In this document: positions 29,201 to 38,347 of the stretch, in pieces
Numbering within the stretch: position 1 is the stretch's first letter
How the letters are laid out: each line of letters opens with the position of its first letter
Assembly (NCBI RefSeq): GCF_001238275.1
Contig: NZ_LGTB01000027.1
Coordinates: 59,784-123,783, forward strand
Reading direction: 5' to 3'
Length of the DNA stretch: 64,000 nucleotides
From: Bradyrhizobium viridifuturi
GTDB taxonomy: Bacteria; Pseudomonadota; Alphaproteobacteria; Rhizobiales; Xanthobacteraceae
Notes under the pieces: generated by a model
What the model saw: only the letters and a program-made list of their open reading frames with translations
What the model was told of the DNA's origin: nothing
The model's database searches: none
Made by a program: the position numbers and the translations under genes

Positions 29201-30105
29201 CCGGCGACGCCACCGCCGCGATCTATCGCAAGGCGCCGGTTGCACAGGGCTATGATCCGCGCTGGAGCATGTGGGCGGCGGCCTACGGCGGCTCACAGTC
29301 CACCGACGGCAACACCGCACTCGGCTCGAACAACACCACGAGCCAGGTGTTCGGCACCGCCATCGGTGCCGACTATCGCTTCTCCCCGAACACCATCGCC
29401 GGCTTCGCGCTCGCCGGCGGCGGGACCAATTTCAGCGTCGCCAACAGCGGCGGCGGCCGCTCCGACCTGTTCCAGGCCGGCGCTTTCATCCGGCACAATA
29501 TCGGCGCGGCGTATCTTGCAGGTGCGTTGGCCTATGGCTGGCAGGACGTCACGACGGATCGCACCGTGATGGTCGGCAGCGTCGATCGCTTGCGTGCCGA
29601 GTTCAAGGCCAATGCCTGGTCGGGGCGCGCCGAGGGCGGCTATCGCTTCGTCGCGCCATGGATCGGCGGCATCGGCCTCACGCCCTATGCCGCCGGCCAG
29701 TTCACGACGTTCCGGCTTCCGGGCTACGCCGAGCAGGCCATCGTCGGCGCCAACACCTTTGCGCTCGCCTACAACGCCAAGAGCGTCACCGACAGCCGCA
29801 GCGAGCTCGGCCTGCGCGCCGACAAATCCTTCGCGCTGTCGGATGCCGTGCTGACGCTGCGCGGCCGCGCCGCCTGGGCGCATGATTTCAATCCCGACCG
29901 CAGCATCGCCGCGACATTCCAGACCCTGCCCGGTGCAAGCTTCGTCGTGAGCGGCGCGGCGCAGGCCGCCGACTCCGCGCTCACCACCGCCTCCGCCGAA
30001 CTGAAATGGGCAAACGGCTGGTCGGCACTCGCAAGCTTCGAGGGCGAGTTCTCCAACGTGACCCGCTCCTACGCCGGCAAGGGTGTGGTCCGTTATGCGT
30101 GGTAG
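26258..30105 (+). CDS. Autotransporter (type V secretion) adhesin-like protein, frameshifted near 26458-26462
   Basis: About 1,282 residues after repair. MASGGRPGMWRGALLGSASL begins the signal peptide. The passenger is a repetitive Gly/Ala/Ser/Thr-rich beta-helix, ending in LGGNGTIGNTVISGTLSPGN, a passenger-associated transport repeat. The last 280 residues, from WSMWAAAYGGSQS to GKGVVRYAW, form the autotransporter beta-barrel with a terminal aromatic. The first frame (ending 26485) and the main frame (from 26482) join if one G is added to GCGCC near 26458-26462, giving TPAAGITTRGVTASS. The protein would present the passenger on the cell surface. Its ligand is unknown. Confidence 0.87.
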
Positions 30106-30432
30106 CGCCATCGATCCGCGGCGGAGCTGTCACATGTGGCTATAGGCCATGACGACGTGGAAACGTGCATCTGCGCGATTTCTGAATATTAGAAACGTAC
30201 CCGCGAGTTGCCCGACGTGTCAACCTGCCTGGTCGAACGCCGGCCGCCCGCCGCCTCCTTTGCTTTGCATGGGGTTGTTTTCGATATTTTGGCGACGCGC
30301 CCCCCGCAAAGGCGGCGCGGGGTCTCGTCATCGGATCCGGGACTGGCGATTCATTTGACCGCCAAATGACGGAAATGGCGGTTATTTTGGCGAAAACGTT
30401 AAGGTTTTTCGGATATCCGGCCGGTTCCAAGA

Positions 30433-30460
30433 TTGACTTTACCGGTTTCGCCCCTATGTT
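30433..30460 (+). promoter_or_regulatory. Candidate sigma-70 promoter for the RhlE-type helicase
   Basis: TTGACT (30433-30438) and TATGTT (30455-30460) are separated by 16 bases, the best promoter match in the 517-base gap 30106-30622. It implies a 5' leader of about 155 nt before the ATG at 30623. The rest of the gap holds no convincing gene; short inverted repeats occur around 30350-30400. Confidence 0.45.
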
Positions 30461-30622
30461 GCGGGGCAACGCGGCCCTCGGATCGAAACGCGATTCGTCA
30501 GGTTTGCCGTCCGTCAGCGTTAGTCAGAGCCCCCGAGCTTTATAGAAAAGCGAGCCGTTTCGGGGCCGAACGCGACAGCCTTTTACCTTCGATTCCGAAC
30601 GGCGGTTTCGACCAGAGGCTCA

Positions 30623-32095
30623 ATGTCTTTTTCCAATCTAGGCCTGTCCGATAAGGTCCAAGCCGCAGTTGCGGCCACCGGTTACACCACCCCCACCCCC
30701 ATCCAGGAACAGGCAATCCCGCACGTTCTCGCCCGGCGCGACGTGCTCGGCATTGCCCAGACCGGCACCGGCAAGACCGCTGCCTTCGTTCTTCCGATGC
30801 TCACCATCCTCGAGAAGGGCCGCGCCCGGGCACGGATGCCCCGCACCCTGATCCTCGAGCCGACCCGCGAGCTTGCCGCGCAGGTGAAGGAGAACTTCGA
30901 CAAATACGGCGCCGGCCAGAAGCTCAACGTGGCCCTCTTGATCGGCGGCGTCTCGTTCGGCGACCAGGACTCCAAGCTGATGCGCGGCGTCGACGTCCTG
31001 ATCGCAACCCCCGGCCGCCTGCTCGACCACACCGAACGCGGCGGACTGCTGCTCACCGGCGTCGAGCTGCTGGTGATCGACGAAGCCGACCGCATGCTCG
31101 ACATGGGCTTCATCCCCGACATCGAGCGCATCTGCAAGCTCGTCCCCTTCACGCGGCAGACCCTGTTCTTCACCGCGACGATGCCGCCGGAAATCAGCCG
31201 CATCACCGAAGCCTTCCTGCACAACCCGGCCCGGATCGAAGTCTCCAAGCCCGCAACGACTGCGGTGACCGTGACCCAATCCCAGGTGCCGGCCGGCCGC
31301 GAGCCGCACGAGAAGCGCGAGATCCTCCGCCGCCTGCTGCGTGACGCCAAGGACCTCAACAACGCGATTATCTTCTGCAATCGCAAGCGCGAAGTCGCCG
31401 TCCTTCACAAATCGCTGCAGAAGCACGGCTTCAGCGTCGGCGCCCTGCATGGCGACATGGACCAGAGCGCACGCATGGCCGCGCTCGATCAATTCCGCAA
31501 GGGCGAGCTGCCCCTGCTGGTGGCCTCCGACGTCGCCGCCCGCGGCCTCGATATCCCGGCCGTCAGCCACGTCTTCAATTTCGATGTGCCGCATCATCCC
31601 GACGACTACGTCCATCGCATCGGCCGCACCGGCCGCGCCGGACGTACCGGCACTGCGATCTCCATCGTCACCCCGCTCGACAGCAAGTCGATGGCCGCGA
31701 TCGAGAAGCTGATCGGCCAGCAGATCCCGCGCACCGAGGGCGACTACACCGTTCACAGCGAAGCCGGCGACGAGGATGCCGCGCCGCGCCGCTCGCGCAG
31801 CCGCGACGGTTCGCGCGAGGGTGCCCGTGGCGGCCGCAAACCGCGGCGTGAGCGCGAAGCGCGCCATGGCGAACGCGAGCCGCGTCACGACCAGGAGCCC
31901 CGCCAGGAGCGTGCAGCCAAGCCGGAGCGCGAGCCGCGCCATGGCCGCGGCAGTTCGCCTCAGGCTGCTCCGTCGCACGTGCCGTCGATCGGGCGTGCCG
32001 AGCCTCGGCGGCCGCAGCGCGAGGTCGACCACGAGCCTGCCGATCATTCGCACCTGCCCGCCTTCCTGCTGCGACCGGTGCGCGCACGCGCCTGA
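30623..32095 (+). CDS. rhlE: DEAD-box RNA helicase, RhlE type
   Basis: A 490-residue ATP-dependent RNA helicase involved in ribosome assembly or RNA turnover. The Q motif is TPTPIQEQAIP, Walker A AQTGTGKT (46-53), Ia PTRELA, Ib TPGR, the DEAD box VIDEADRMLD (153-156), motif III TAT, then ARGLDIP and HRIGRTGRAGR. Residues 380-490 form an Arg/Glu/His/Pro-rich disordered tail, common in such helicases as an RNA-binding extension. The ATG at 30623 gives the family start MSFSNLGL. The long leader suggests post-transcriptional control, as in cold-induced helicases, but that is inference. Confidence 0.92.
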   Translation: MSFSNLGLSDKVQAAVAATGYTTPTPIQEQAIPHVLARRDVLGIAQTGTGKTAAFVLPMLTILEKGRARARMPRTLILEPTRELAAQVKENFDKYGAGQKLNVALLIGGVSFGDQDSKLMRGVDVLIATPGRLLDHTERGGLLLTGVELLVIDEADRMLDMGFIPDIERICKLVPFTRQTLFFTATMPPEISRITEAFLHNPARIEVSKPATTAVTVTQSQVPAGREPHEKREILRRLLRDAKDLNNAIIFCNRKREVAVLHKSLQKHGFSVGALHGDMDQSARMAALDQFRKGELPLLVASDVAARGLDIPAVSHVFNFDVPHHPDDYVHRIGRTGRAGRTGTAISIVTPLDSKSMAAIEKLIGQQIPRTEGDYTVHSEAGDEDAAPRRSRSRDGSREGARGGRKPRREREARHGEREPRHDQEPRQERAAKPEREPRHGRGSSPQAAPSHVPSIGRAEPRRPQREVDHEPADHSHLPAFLLRPVRARA

Positions 32096-32410
32096 GGCTT
32101 GCCGTGCAGCCGCCGCGCCAGCGGCGGCCAATCCGGACCGTTGACGTTGCCGCCTAGCTGTCACCGCACCTGCTGATCTCCGGCGTTTGAAGCAAATGCG
32201 CGCGGTTTTCGTATCGCACTGGCACGCAAGCGAAATGCTGCCGAAAGCCGCATGCAAACGCGACAGCGGAAGGTGCATCAACGACAGTCACGGCCGGCGT
32301 CCCGTAGTTCTACTGTTTACCTTGCCTTCACTCTCGTCCCGTACCCTCGCCCCAATAATTTAGTCATTGCTGCCGGGCACGACCGGCATGGGCGCATTGA
32401 GGACGTAACA
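32096..32410. other. Intergenic region with a GC hairpin
   Basis: The 315 bases between the helicase and the diguanylate cyclase gene hold GCCGCCGC/GCGGCGGC (32109-32116 and 32121-32128), an 8-base stem with a 4-base loop just after the helicase stop. It lacks a T-run, so its terminator role is weak. I see no gene here; the open frame from 32252 is an upstream extension of the cyclase frame. Confidence 0.4.
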
Positions 32411-33478
32411 GTGGTCAAACTGCTGGACGAACACGAACGTACGTTGGCCTTTGCCGAAGTCGCGCTTGGTCAGATCCGCTCGCTTCGCCAGACTGCCGTC
32501 CCCCGCAACTATGAGATCTGGTACGTCTACGCGACCGGATACAACGCTCCGCTCAACAAGGTCATCAACGAGACGCTGGCGCGCAGCGGCAAGCTCTCTG
32601 AATCCGATCTCGAGCAGATCTACGAAACCTACCTTTCGCACATCAAGACCTCGGACCGCATCGACAAGGTCGGCGCCCGCGTCATCGGCGAGATCGATGC
32701 CGTCATGAAGCTGATCACCGATGCGCTCGGCGTGTCCGCGACCTATGACGCCAGCCTCGTCGGCGCCAGCGACCGCCTCTCGACCGCGACGACCCGCGAC
32801 CAGATCAAGACCATCGTCGAGGGGCTCGCCAAATCAACCCGCGAGATGCGCGAGACCAACCAGGCGCTGGAGAACCGGCTTGCGCTGTCGAAGTCGGAGA
32901 TCAACGAGCTGCAGCACAGCCTCGAGGCGATCCGCGCCGAAAGCCTGACCGATCCGCTCACCGGTCTCGGCAACCGGAAATATTTCGACCGCTCGATGGA
33001 CATGGCAGTGCAGGCGGCATTGGCCAGCGGCGAGCCGCTGTCGCTCCTGATGTTCGACATCGACCATTTCAAGTCGTTCAACGATTCCTACGGCCATCTC
33101 ACCGGCGATCAGGTGCTGCGGCTGGTGGCGCAGTCGCTGAAGCAGACCATCAAGGGTCAGGACATCACCGCCCGCTACGGCGGCGAAGAATTCGCCGTGG
33201 TGCTGCCCAACACCGCCCTGCGCCAGGCGCTGACGGTCGCCGACCATATCCGCCGCGCCGTGATGGCGAAAGAATTGAAGAAGAAGTCGACCGGCGAGAT
33301 CCTCGGCCGCGTCACGATCTCGGTCGGCGTCTCCATGCTGAAGCCGACCGACGATACGGATGCGCTGATCGAGCGCGCCGATGCCTGCCTCTACGCCGCC
33401 AAGCGCGCCGGCCGCAACCGCGTGATCTGCGAGGCCGATCCGGAATTCAGTGCCGAGACCCAGACCCGCGTCGCGTGA
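32411..33478 (+). CDS. Diguanylate cyclase (GGDEF protein)
   Basis: A 355-residue cytoplasmic protein that makes cyclic di-GMP. The catalytic domain starts at about 178 (SLTDPLTGLGNRKYFDR), with metal-binding FDIDHFKSFNDSYGH at 215-229 and the active loop YGGEEF (256-261). The position of the inhibitory I-site is KGQD (248-251) rather than RxxD, so product inhibition may be reduced. The N-terminal 100 residues (MVKLLDEHERTLAFAEVALG and onward) are a conserved-looking domain I cannot name, followed by a predicted coiled coil (140-175). I chose GTG 32411 because GAGGA lies 7 bases upstream; the frame is open to 32252. Confidence 0.88.
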   Translation: MVKLLDEHERTLAFAEVALGQIRSLRQTAVPRNYEIWYVYATGYNAPLNKVINETLARSGKLSESDLEQIYETYLSHIKTSDRIDKVGARVIGEIDAVMKLITDALGVSATYDASLVGASDRLSTATTRDQIKTIVEGLAKSTREMRETNQALENRLALSKSEINELQHSLEAIRAESLTDPLTGLGNRKYFDRSMDMAVQAALASGEPLSLLMFDIDHFKSFNDSYGHLTGDQVLRLVAQSLKQTIKGQDITARYGGEEFAVVLPNTALRQALTVADHIRRAVMAKELKKKSTGEILGRVTISVGVSMLKPTDDTDALIERADACLYAAKRAGRNRVICEADPEFSAETQTRVA

Positions 33479-33485
33479 CCTGGAA

Positions 33486-33520
33486 GCGGGATAGAGAGAC
33501 GCGACCGCGTCCGATCCCGC
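33486..33520. terminator. Candidate bidirectional hairpin between convergent genes
   Basis: GCGGGAT (33486-33492) pairs with ATCCCGC (33514-33520), with an inner GACGCG/CGCGTC stem. It lies just after the diguanylate cyclase stop and before the end of the minus-strand Liv operon. No clear T-run. Confidence 0.4.
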
Positions 33521-33557
33521 CATCCTTCATTTCGTCGCAAGTTCAAGGCATGCCGTC

Positions 33558-33668
33558 TCAGACCTGCCTTCGATGGAAGCGATATAGCAGCACGCCAAGA
33601 GCGGTAGTGGCGATCGCGTAGAACAGCATGACATCGACGTTCGGATGTCCCTCGAGAAGCGTCAGCAT
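33558..33668 (-). CDS. Putative 36-residue single-span membrane protein
   Basis: Reads MLTLLEGHPNVDVMLFYAIA, then TTALGVLLYRFHRRQV. This is an acidic/polar start, one hydrophobic helix (about residues 13-29) and a basic tail, which predicts an N-out, C-in inner-membrane miniprotein. A near-perfect AGGAGG lies 7 bases before the ATG, unusual strength for a chance frame. It begins 48 bases after the livF stop on the same strand and so may be the last gene of the Liv operon. Too short for database-scale recognition; no function is claimed. Confidence 0.5.
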   Translation of the reverse strand: MLTLLEGHPNVDVMLFYAIATTALGVLLYRFHRRQV

Positions 33669-33716
33669 GTTTTCCCTCCTGGCTATCGCGAGGCCGACTT
33701 GGCGCCGCATACGGCC

Positions 33717-34442
33717 TCAAATGTCGCTCGTGACCCATTCCTTCGCACTGGCACCGGCCATCGAGCGGACGCGCTCCTCGTCGCCGGCGAGTTCGGCCGC
33801 ACTGCCGCTGTAGATGATCGCACCATCATCAAGCACGTAAGCGCGATCGGCGACGGCAAGACTGACCCGGACATTCTGTTCGACCAGCAGGATCGAGATT
33901 CCCTCCTGGCGCATTGTCTTGATGATCTGAAAAACTTCCTTGACGATCAGGGGAGCAAGTCCCTGGCTCGGCTCATCGAGCAGGAGAAGTTTTGGGTTGA
34001 GCAGCAAGGCTCTCGCGATCGAAAGCATCTCCTGCTCGCCGCCGGAAAGCTGCCGGCCGCGATTGTCCCGTCGTTCGGCGAGGCGCGGGAAGGTCTCGAA
34101 GACGCGCGTGGTATTCCATGGACCGGGGCGCACGGCGGGAACCCGCAAATTGTCCTCGACGGACAGGTTGGCGAAGATCTTGCGCCCCTCCGGCACGTAA
34201 CCTACGCCGAGTCCCGCCACCCGATAGGGTGACATCCGCGTCGCATCTGTCCCGAACAGCCTTACATTGCCCTCGCGGGGTGGTGTCAGCCCCATGATGC
34301 TGCGCAGCGTCGTCGTCTTGCCGGCGCCATTGCGGCCAAGCAGAACGACAATCTCGCCCTCTTTCACCGTCAGGCCGACATCGTGAAGGATGTGGCTCTT
34401 GCCGTAGAACGTCTGCAAGCCCGAGACCTCCAGCGGCGTCAT
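33717..34442 (-). CDS. livF: Branched-chain amino-acid-type ABC transporter ATP-binding protein LivF
   Basis: A 241-residue ATPase of the LivF group, powering uptake through the LivHM permease. Walker A is LLGRNGAGKTTTLRSIMG, the signature LSGGEQEMLSIARALL, Walker B LLLLDEPSQGLAP, and the switch histidine position is occupied by Q in LLVEQNVR, as in LivF proteins. Its ATG overlaps the livG stop (ATGA), so the pair is translationally coupled. Substrate could be branched-chain amino acids or, as for many rhizobial paralogues, amides, urea or aromatic compounds. Confidence 0.93.
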   Translation of the reverse strand: MTPLEVSGLQTFYGKSHILHDVGLTVKEGEIVVLLGRNGAGKTTTLRSIMGLTPPREGNVRLFGTDATRMSPYRVAGLGVGYVPEGRKIFANLSVEDNLRVPAVRPGPWNTTRVFETFPRLAERRDNRGRQLSGGEQEMLSIARALLLNPKLLLLDEPSQGLAPLIVKEVFQIIKTMRQEGISILLVEQNVRVSLAVADRAYVLDDGAIIYSGSAAELAGDEERVRSMAGASAKEWVTSDI

Positions 34443-35182
34443 CGGCTCTCTCCAAGGTAGGCGGCCTGCACCGCCTCCGAGGCGGCGATCTCGTCGGGCT
34501 TTCCTTCGGCAAGCAAGCCGCCCTGATCGAGCACCGTGATGTAATCGGCCAGGTGAAACACCACGCGCATGTCGTGCTCGATCAACACAATGGTGTAGTT
34601 CCTCTCCCTGTGCAGACGGCGAATGAGCGTCGTGATCTCGTACGTCTCCTGATCGCCCATGCCGGCCGTCGGTTCATCGAGCAGCAGCAAGCGCGGAAGC
34701 TGCGCCAGCGCCATTGCAATCTCGGTGGTCCGCTGGTCGCCGTGGGAGAGTTCTCCCACCAGGCGGTCCGCTTTGGCCGTGAGTCCGACAAGCGCCAGCA
34801 TCTCGGCTGCGACGTCGTTGGCCAGCTTGGCGTCGGCCCGGTTTGGCAGCATGTGCAGGGTCTGGCCCGCCTTGACCTCGGCCGCGGTGAGCACGTTCTC
34901 GTGGACGGTCAGCTCCGGAAAGACCTCGGTGATCTGGAAAGTGCGCCCCATGCCGAGCGCAACCCGCTGATGCGCGGGCACGTGCGTCACGTCCTCGCCC
35001 TGAAACAGGATCGATCCCTTCGTCGGCGGAAAGTACCCGCTGATCATGTTGAAGAACGTCGTCTTCCCCGCCCCGTTCGGGCCGATGATGGCGCGCAATT
35101 CGCCGATCTTCACCGACATCGACACGTCCTTCACGGCAACGAGATTGCCGAAACGCTTCGTGATGTTCCGAACCTCGAGCAT
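34439..35182 (-). CDS. livG: Branched-chain amino-acid-type ABC transporter ATP-binding protein LivG
   Basis: A 247-residue ATPase partner of LivF. Walker A is IIGPNGAGKTTFFNMISG, the signature LSHGDQRTTEIAMAL (degenerate relative to LSGGQ, as usual in LivG), Walker B LLLLDEPTAGM, and the H-loop IVLIEHDM. The frame is open to 35497, but MLEVRNITKRFG at 35182 is the true start, 2 bases after the livM stop codon. The extension upstream overlaps livM and is not coding. Confidence 0.93.
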   Translation of the reverse strand: MLEVRNITKRFGNLVAVKDVSMSVKIGELRAIIGPNGAGKTTFFNMISGYFPPTKGSILFQGEDVTHVPAHQRVALGMGRTFQITEVFPELTVHENVLTAAEVKAGQTLHMLPNRADAKLANDVAAEMLALVGLTAKADRLVGELSHGDQRTTEIAMALAQLPRLLLLDEPTAGMGDQETYEITTLIRRLHRERNYTIVLIEHDMRVVFHLADYITVLDQGGLLAEGKPDEIAASEAVQAAYLGESR

Positions 35183-35184
35183 CG

Positions 35185-36189
35185 CTACGCCGATCCGCGG
35201 ATCCGCCGCATGCCGAGCAAGCCGCGCGGAAAGAACAGCACAACCAGCACGAAAATCGCGCCGACAAAGGACATCCAGTTCACGGTCATCGACGAGATGT
35301 AGTCCTGCAGCACCACGAACAACGCCGCACCGACCAGCGGCCCCCAGAACGTCCGCATGCCACCCATCACGCACATGACAACGAAATAGCCCGATAGCGA
35401 GTAGTGCAACGCCAGAGGATCCGCGAAGTTGTTGAGCAAGGCATAGAGCGTGCCCGCAAGCGCGGTGAAGAAGCAGGAGATCGAGAACGACAGCCATATC
35501 TGACGTTCGACCGGGATCGCCAGGAAGCGCGCACGACGCTCATTTTCCCGGATCGCCCGCAACGTATGGCCGAACGGCGAGCGCACCAGAAGGCCCATCA
35601 GGCCGACGGCAGCCGCGAAGACGGCGAGAAGGAAGAAATAGAAGCGATCGCCACCTTGGGCGATGTCGAGCGTCAGCCGGCCAAATCCGATCGGCTCGCG
35701 GTGGAAGTCGCGCAAGCCATCAAAGCCTCCGGTGAAGTCATTCCAGCTATAGGCCAGGTAGTACCAAAGCTGCCCGAACGCGATGGTGCACATCGCAAAA
35801 TAGACGCCGCGGCGGCGAACGATCAGGAGGCCGAACAGGCTGCCTGCCAACCCACCCAGGAGCGTTCCCAACAGCATGGCGAGCGGAGTGCTGTGCGCGA
35901 GATACCGCAACGTGAGGCCGGCGCCATAGGCGCCGAGTCCGAAATAGGCGGCATGGCCGAAACTGAGGACGCCCGTGAAGCCGAGCAGCAGGTTCAGTCC
36001 CATCGCGGCCAGTCCGAACACCAGCACGCGCCCCGCGAGCGCCGTGTAGCCACCAAGCAACGGGAGCCAGTACGGAACCGCGATCAGGACGGCCCAGACC
36101 AGGATGAGCACACCCCATCGCGGGACGATCGGGCTCCGCCTGGCCGCGACCGAAGTGATGGCCGGGCTCGTGCCGACGTCGGTGCTCAT
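35185..36189 (-). CDS. livM: Branched-chain amino-acid-type ABC permease LivM
   Basis: A 334-residue inner-membrane permease with eight to ten hydrophobic segments. LNLLLGFTGVLSFGHAAYFG is the family hallmark, followed by the cytoplasmic coupling loop FGHTLRAIRENERRARFLAI and the C-terminal FFPRGLLGMRRIR. With LivH it forms the membrane channel. The start overlaps the livH stop by 4 bases (ATGA). The first 25 residues are a polar cytoplasmic extension. Confidence 0.92.
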   Translation of the reverse strand: MSTDVGTSPAITSVAARRSPIVPRWGVLILVWAVLIAVPYWLPLLGGYTALAGRVLVFGLAAMGLNLLLGFTGVLSFGHAAYFGLGAYGAGLTLRYLAHSTPLAMLLGTLLGGLAGSLFGLLIVRRRGVYFAMCTIAFGQLWYYLAYSWNDFTGGFDGLRDFHREPIGFGRLTLDIAQGGDRFYFFLLAVFAAAVGLMGLLVRSPFGHTLRAIRENERRARFLAIPVERQIWLSFSISCFFTALAGTLYALLNNFADPLALHYSLSGYFVVMCVMGGMRTFWGPLVGAALFVVLQDYISSMTVNWMSFVGAIFVLVVLFFPRGLLGMRRIRGSA

Positions 36190-37055
36190 GCCATCATTCC
36201 TTCCTCGCCCATCAGGCCCCGCGGACGAACCAGAAGGACGATCATCATGATCGCATAGATCACGGCCTCGCTTCCGGCCGGAAAGAATACCGTCGTAAGC
36301 GCCGCCGCCACGCCGATCAGCAGCCCGCCAAACAGCGTGCCGATCAAGCTCCCGACGCCGCCGACGATGATCGCGATGAAGCTCGGCATCAGCAGATCAT
36401 CGCCCATGTTGGGATTGAGGCCGATCTGCCCGGCGGCGAGCACCCCGCTGAGACCGGCCAGCAAGCAGCCAAGCGCGAAATTGAAAGTTCGCAACAGGCT
36501 GATATTGACGCCGAGCGAAGCCACCGTCTCGAGATCGAGCGTGCCGGCCCGGATGCGTATGCCGATGCGCGTGTAACGAAGGAACGCGAACAGCCCGAGC
36601 ACGGCGACGATAACGACCGCGACCATGAAGACGCGATACCAGGTGATGAAGAACAGGGTTGGATTGATCGGCTGCGACAGGAACTCGGGCAATCCGAGCG
36701 GCAGCCCGTTGGGTCCCCAGATGAAGCGAGCGGCATCCTGCATCACGAAGGCGAAGCCGAACGTCAGCAGCAGGCTGTAGACCGGATCGCGATTGTAGAC
36801 GCGCCGGATCATCAACCGCTCGACCGCGAGACCGATCAGCGCCGTGATCAGGGGCGCGACCAGTAACGCCCCCCAGTAACCGAGCGTCGGCGACAAGGTG
36901 AAAGCAAGATAGCCGCCGAGCGCCAGGAAGTTGCCGTGAGAGAAGTTGATGACGTTGCTGAGATTGAGGATCAGCGACAGGCCCAACGCCATCAGCACAT
37001 AGAACGCGCCGATGATGAGACCATTGGTGACGTTGAACAGTATGACCTGGATCAT
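36186..37055 (-). CDS. livH: Branched-chain amino-acid-type ABC permease LivH
   Basis: A 289-residue inner-membrane permease. GLIIGAFYVLMALGLSLILN and NVINFSHGNFLALGGYLAFT are the LivH hallmarks, with the coupling loop TRIGIRIRAGTLDLETVASL. It ends in RPRGLMGEEGMM. GGAGGGG precedes ATG 37055. It lies 41 bases after the binding-protein gene and is coupled to livM. Confidence 0.92.
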   Translation of the reverse strand: MIQVILFNVTNGLIIGAFYVLMALGLSLILNLSNVINFSHGNFLALGGYLAFTLSPTLGYWGALLVAPLITALIGLAVERLMIRRVYNRDPVYSLLLTFGFAFVMQDAARFIWGPNGLPLGLPEFLSQPINPTLFFITWYRVFMVAVVIVAVLGLFAFLRYTRIGIRIRAGTLDLETVASLGVNISLLRTFNFALGCLLAGLSGVLAAGQIGLNPNMGDDLLMPSFIAIIVGGVGSLIGTLFGGLLIGVAAALTTVFFPAGSEAVIYAIMMIVLLVRPRGLMGEEGMMA

Positions 37056-37096
37056 CCGCCCCTCCGGGCCGCCAATTGTTCAGCCGATGGGTCGGG

Positions 37097-38347
37097 TCAG
37101 GCCGGCTCCACCATCTTGCAGCCGGTGTCAGCCACGGACCCTGCGGCCTCTTCGCCAGGGACGAGCGTCGCGGCCGTGAACACGTCATCCGGCGAGGACT
37201 TCGACGGGTGCACTTCGCCGACGAAGATGTTCGGCATCAATTCATGATCTCCGGCCCGGTAGCGCACCTTTCCCGGCTGCAATGCAACGTCGGGCGGCAG
37301 CTCGAGGTCCTCGAGCGCCTTCGCCATTTTCGGGCCTTCCAGCGATTTCGCCCTCTCGGCCGCAAGCCGGACCGTGTGCATCGCCACGTAGCCGAACCAG
37401 TCGCGGGCGGACGGCGTCTTCTTGGTGGCCGCGCGGAAATCGCTCACGAACTTCACGACCTCGGGTACGTTGGGCTGATTCCACCACCACTCCATTGTCC
37501 ACCAGCCGGTCTGAGCATCGGGCGGACATCCCTTGATGCTCTCGAGTTCGAACAACGCGCCCCCGAGTGCCATCTCCTTCTGCATTCCGAACTGCGTGAA
37601 CTGCTTCATGCAATTGATCTGGGTCAGGCCCCCCATGTTGTTGAGCAGGACATTCGGCTTGTAGGCCTTGGCCTTGATCAGCGTCGCCGAGAAATCGGTG
37701 TTGTTGATCGGGAGCATGTCTCCCTCGTACGTCCCGCCGGCCTTCTTCAGCGCCTTGATGAAGGCGTCCTGCAACGTGTGCCCGTATGCGTAATCCGGCG
37801 TGACGAAGAACCACTTCTTGCCAAACTTCTTCACCAGCTCCGGCGTGACCGCGTTGGCGTCCATCGTCGTGGTATTGCAGATGCGGAAGACATTCCATTT
37901 GCAGTTCGTGCCGGTGATCGGATCAGTGTGACCGCCAGGAACGATGTGGAAGACCTTCTTCTCGTTGGTCACTTGCGACATCGCATAGGCGATGCCGGAA
38001 TTCACGTCGCCGAGAATCACAGCGACATTGTCCCGATCGATCAGCTTTCGGGTCTTCTGCACGCCGGTGCCGACGTCGTTCGCGGAGTCTTCGACCAGAA
38101 GCTGGACCTGGCGACCCAAAATGCCGCCCTTCTTGTTGATATCGGATTCGGCGTATCTGGCGCCGTCAACCTCGCTTTGAGCCAGCGCGGAAAGCACGCC
38201 GGTCAGAGGATTGACCATTCCGATCTTGATCGGTTCGTCCGCCAACGACTTGACGATGAATGGCACACCAATCACCTGGCTTCCAGCCAGAGCGAATCCG
38301 GACTTGATGAGCGTACGACGATTGATCGAAAGCCGAATCGTAGCCAT
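37097..38347 (-). CDS. Periplasmic branched-chain amino-acid-type substrate-binding protein
   Basis: A 416-residue type I periplasmic binding protein (Peripla_BP_6, LivK-like). The N-terminus INRRTLIKSGFALAGSQVIG is a twin-arginine-like signal. IKIGMVNPLTGVLSALAQSE opens the first lobe, and KKWFFVTPDYAYGHTLQDAF lies at the hinge. ABC systems of this type in rhizobia bind amino acids, amides, urea or aromatic acids; VILGDVNSGIAYAMSQVTNE does not settle which. A GGGAGGT site precedes ATG 38347. It is the first gene of the five-gene Liv operon and therefore probably the most highly expressed. Confidence 0.9.
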   Translation of the reverse strand: MATIRLSINRRTLIKSGFALAGSQVIGVPFIVKSLADEPIKIGMVNPLTGVLSALAQSEVDGARYAESDINKKGGILGRQVQLLVEDSANDVGTGVQKTRKLIDRDNVAVILGDVNSGIAYAMSQVTNEKKVFHIVPGGHTDPITGTNCKWNVFRICNTTTMDANAVTPELVKKFGKKWFFVTPDYAYGHTLQDAFIKALKKAGGTYEGDMLPINNTDFSATLIKAKAYKPNVLLNNMGGLTQINCMKQFTQFGMQKEMALGGALFELESIKGCPPDAQTGWWTMEWWWNQPNVPEVVKFVSDFRAATKKTPSARDWFGYVAMHTVRLAAERAKSLEGPKMAKALEDLELPPDVALQPGKVRYRAGDHELMPNIFVGEVHPSKSSPDDVFTAATLVPGEEAAGSVADTGCKMVEPA

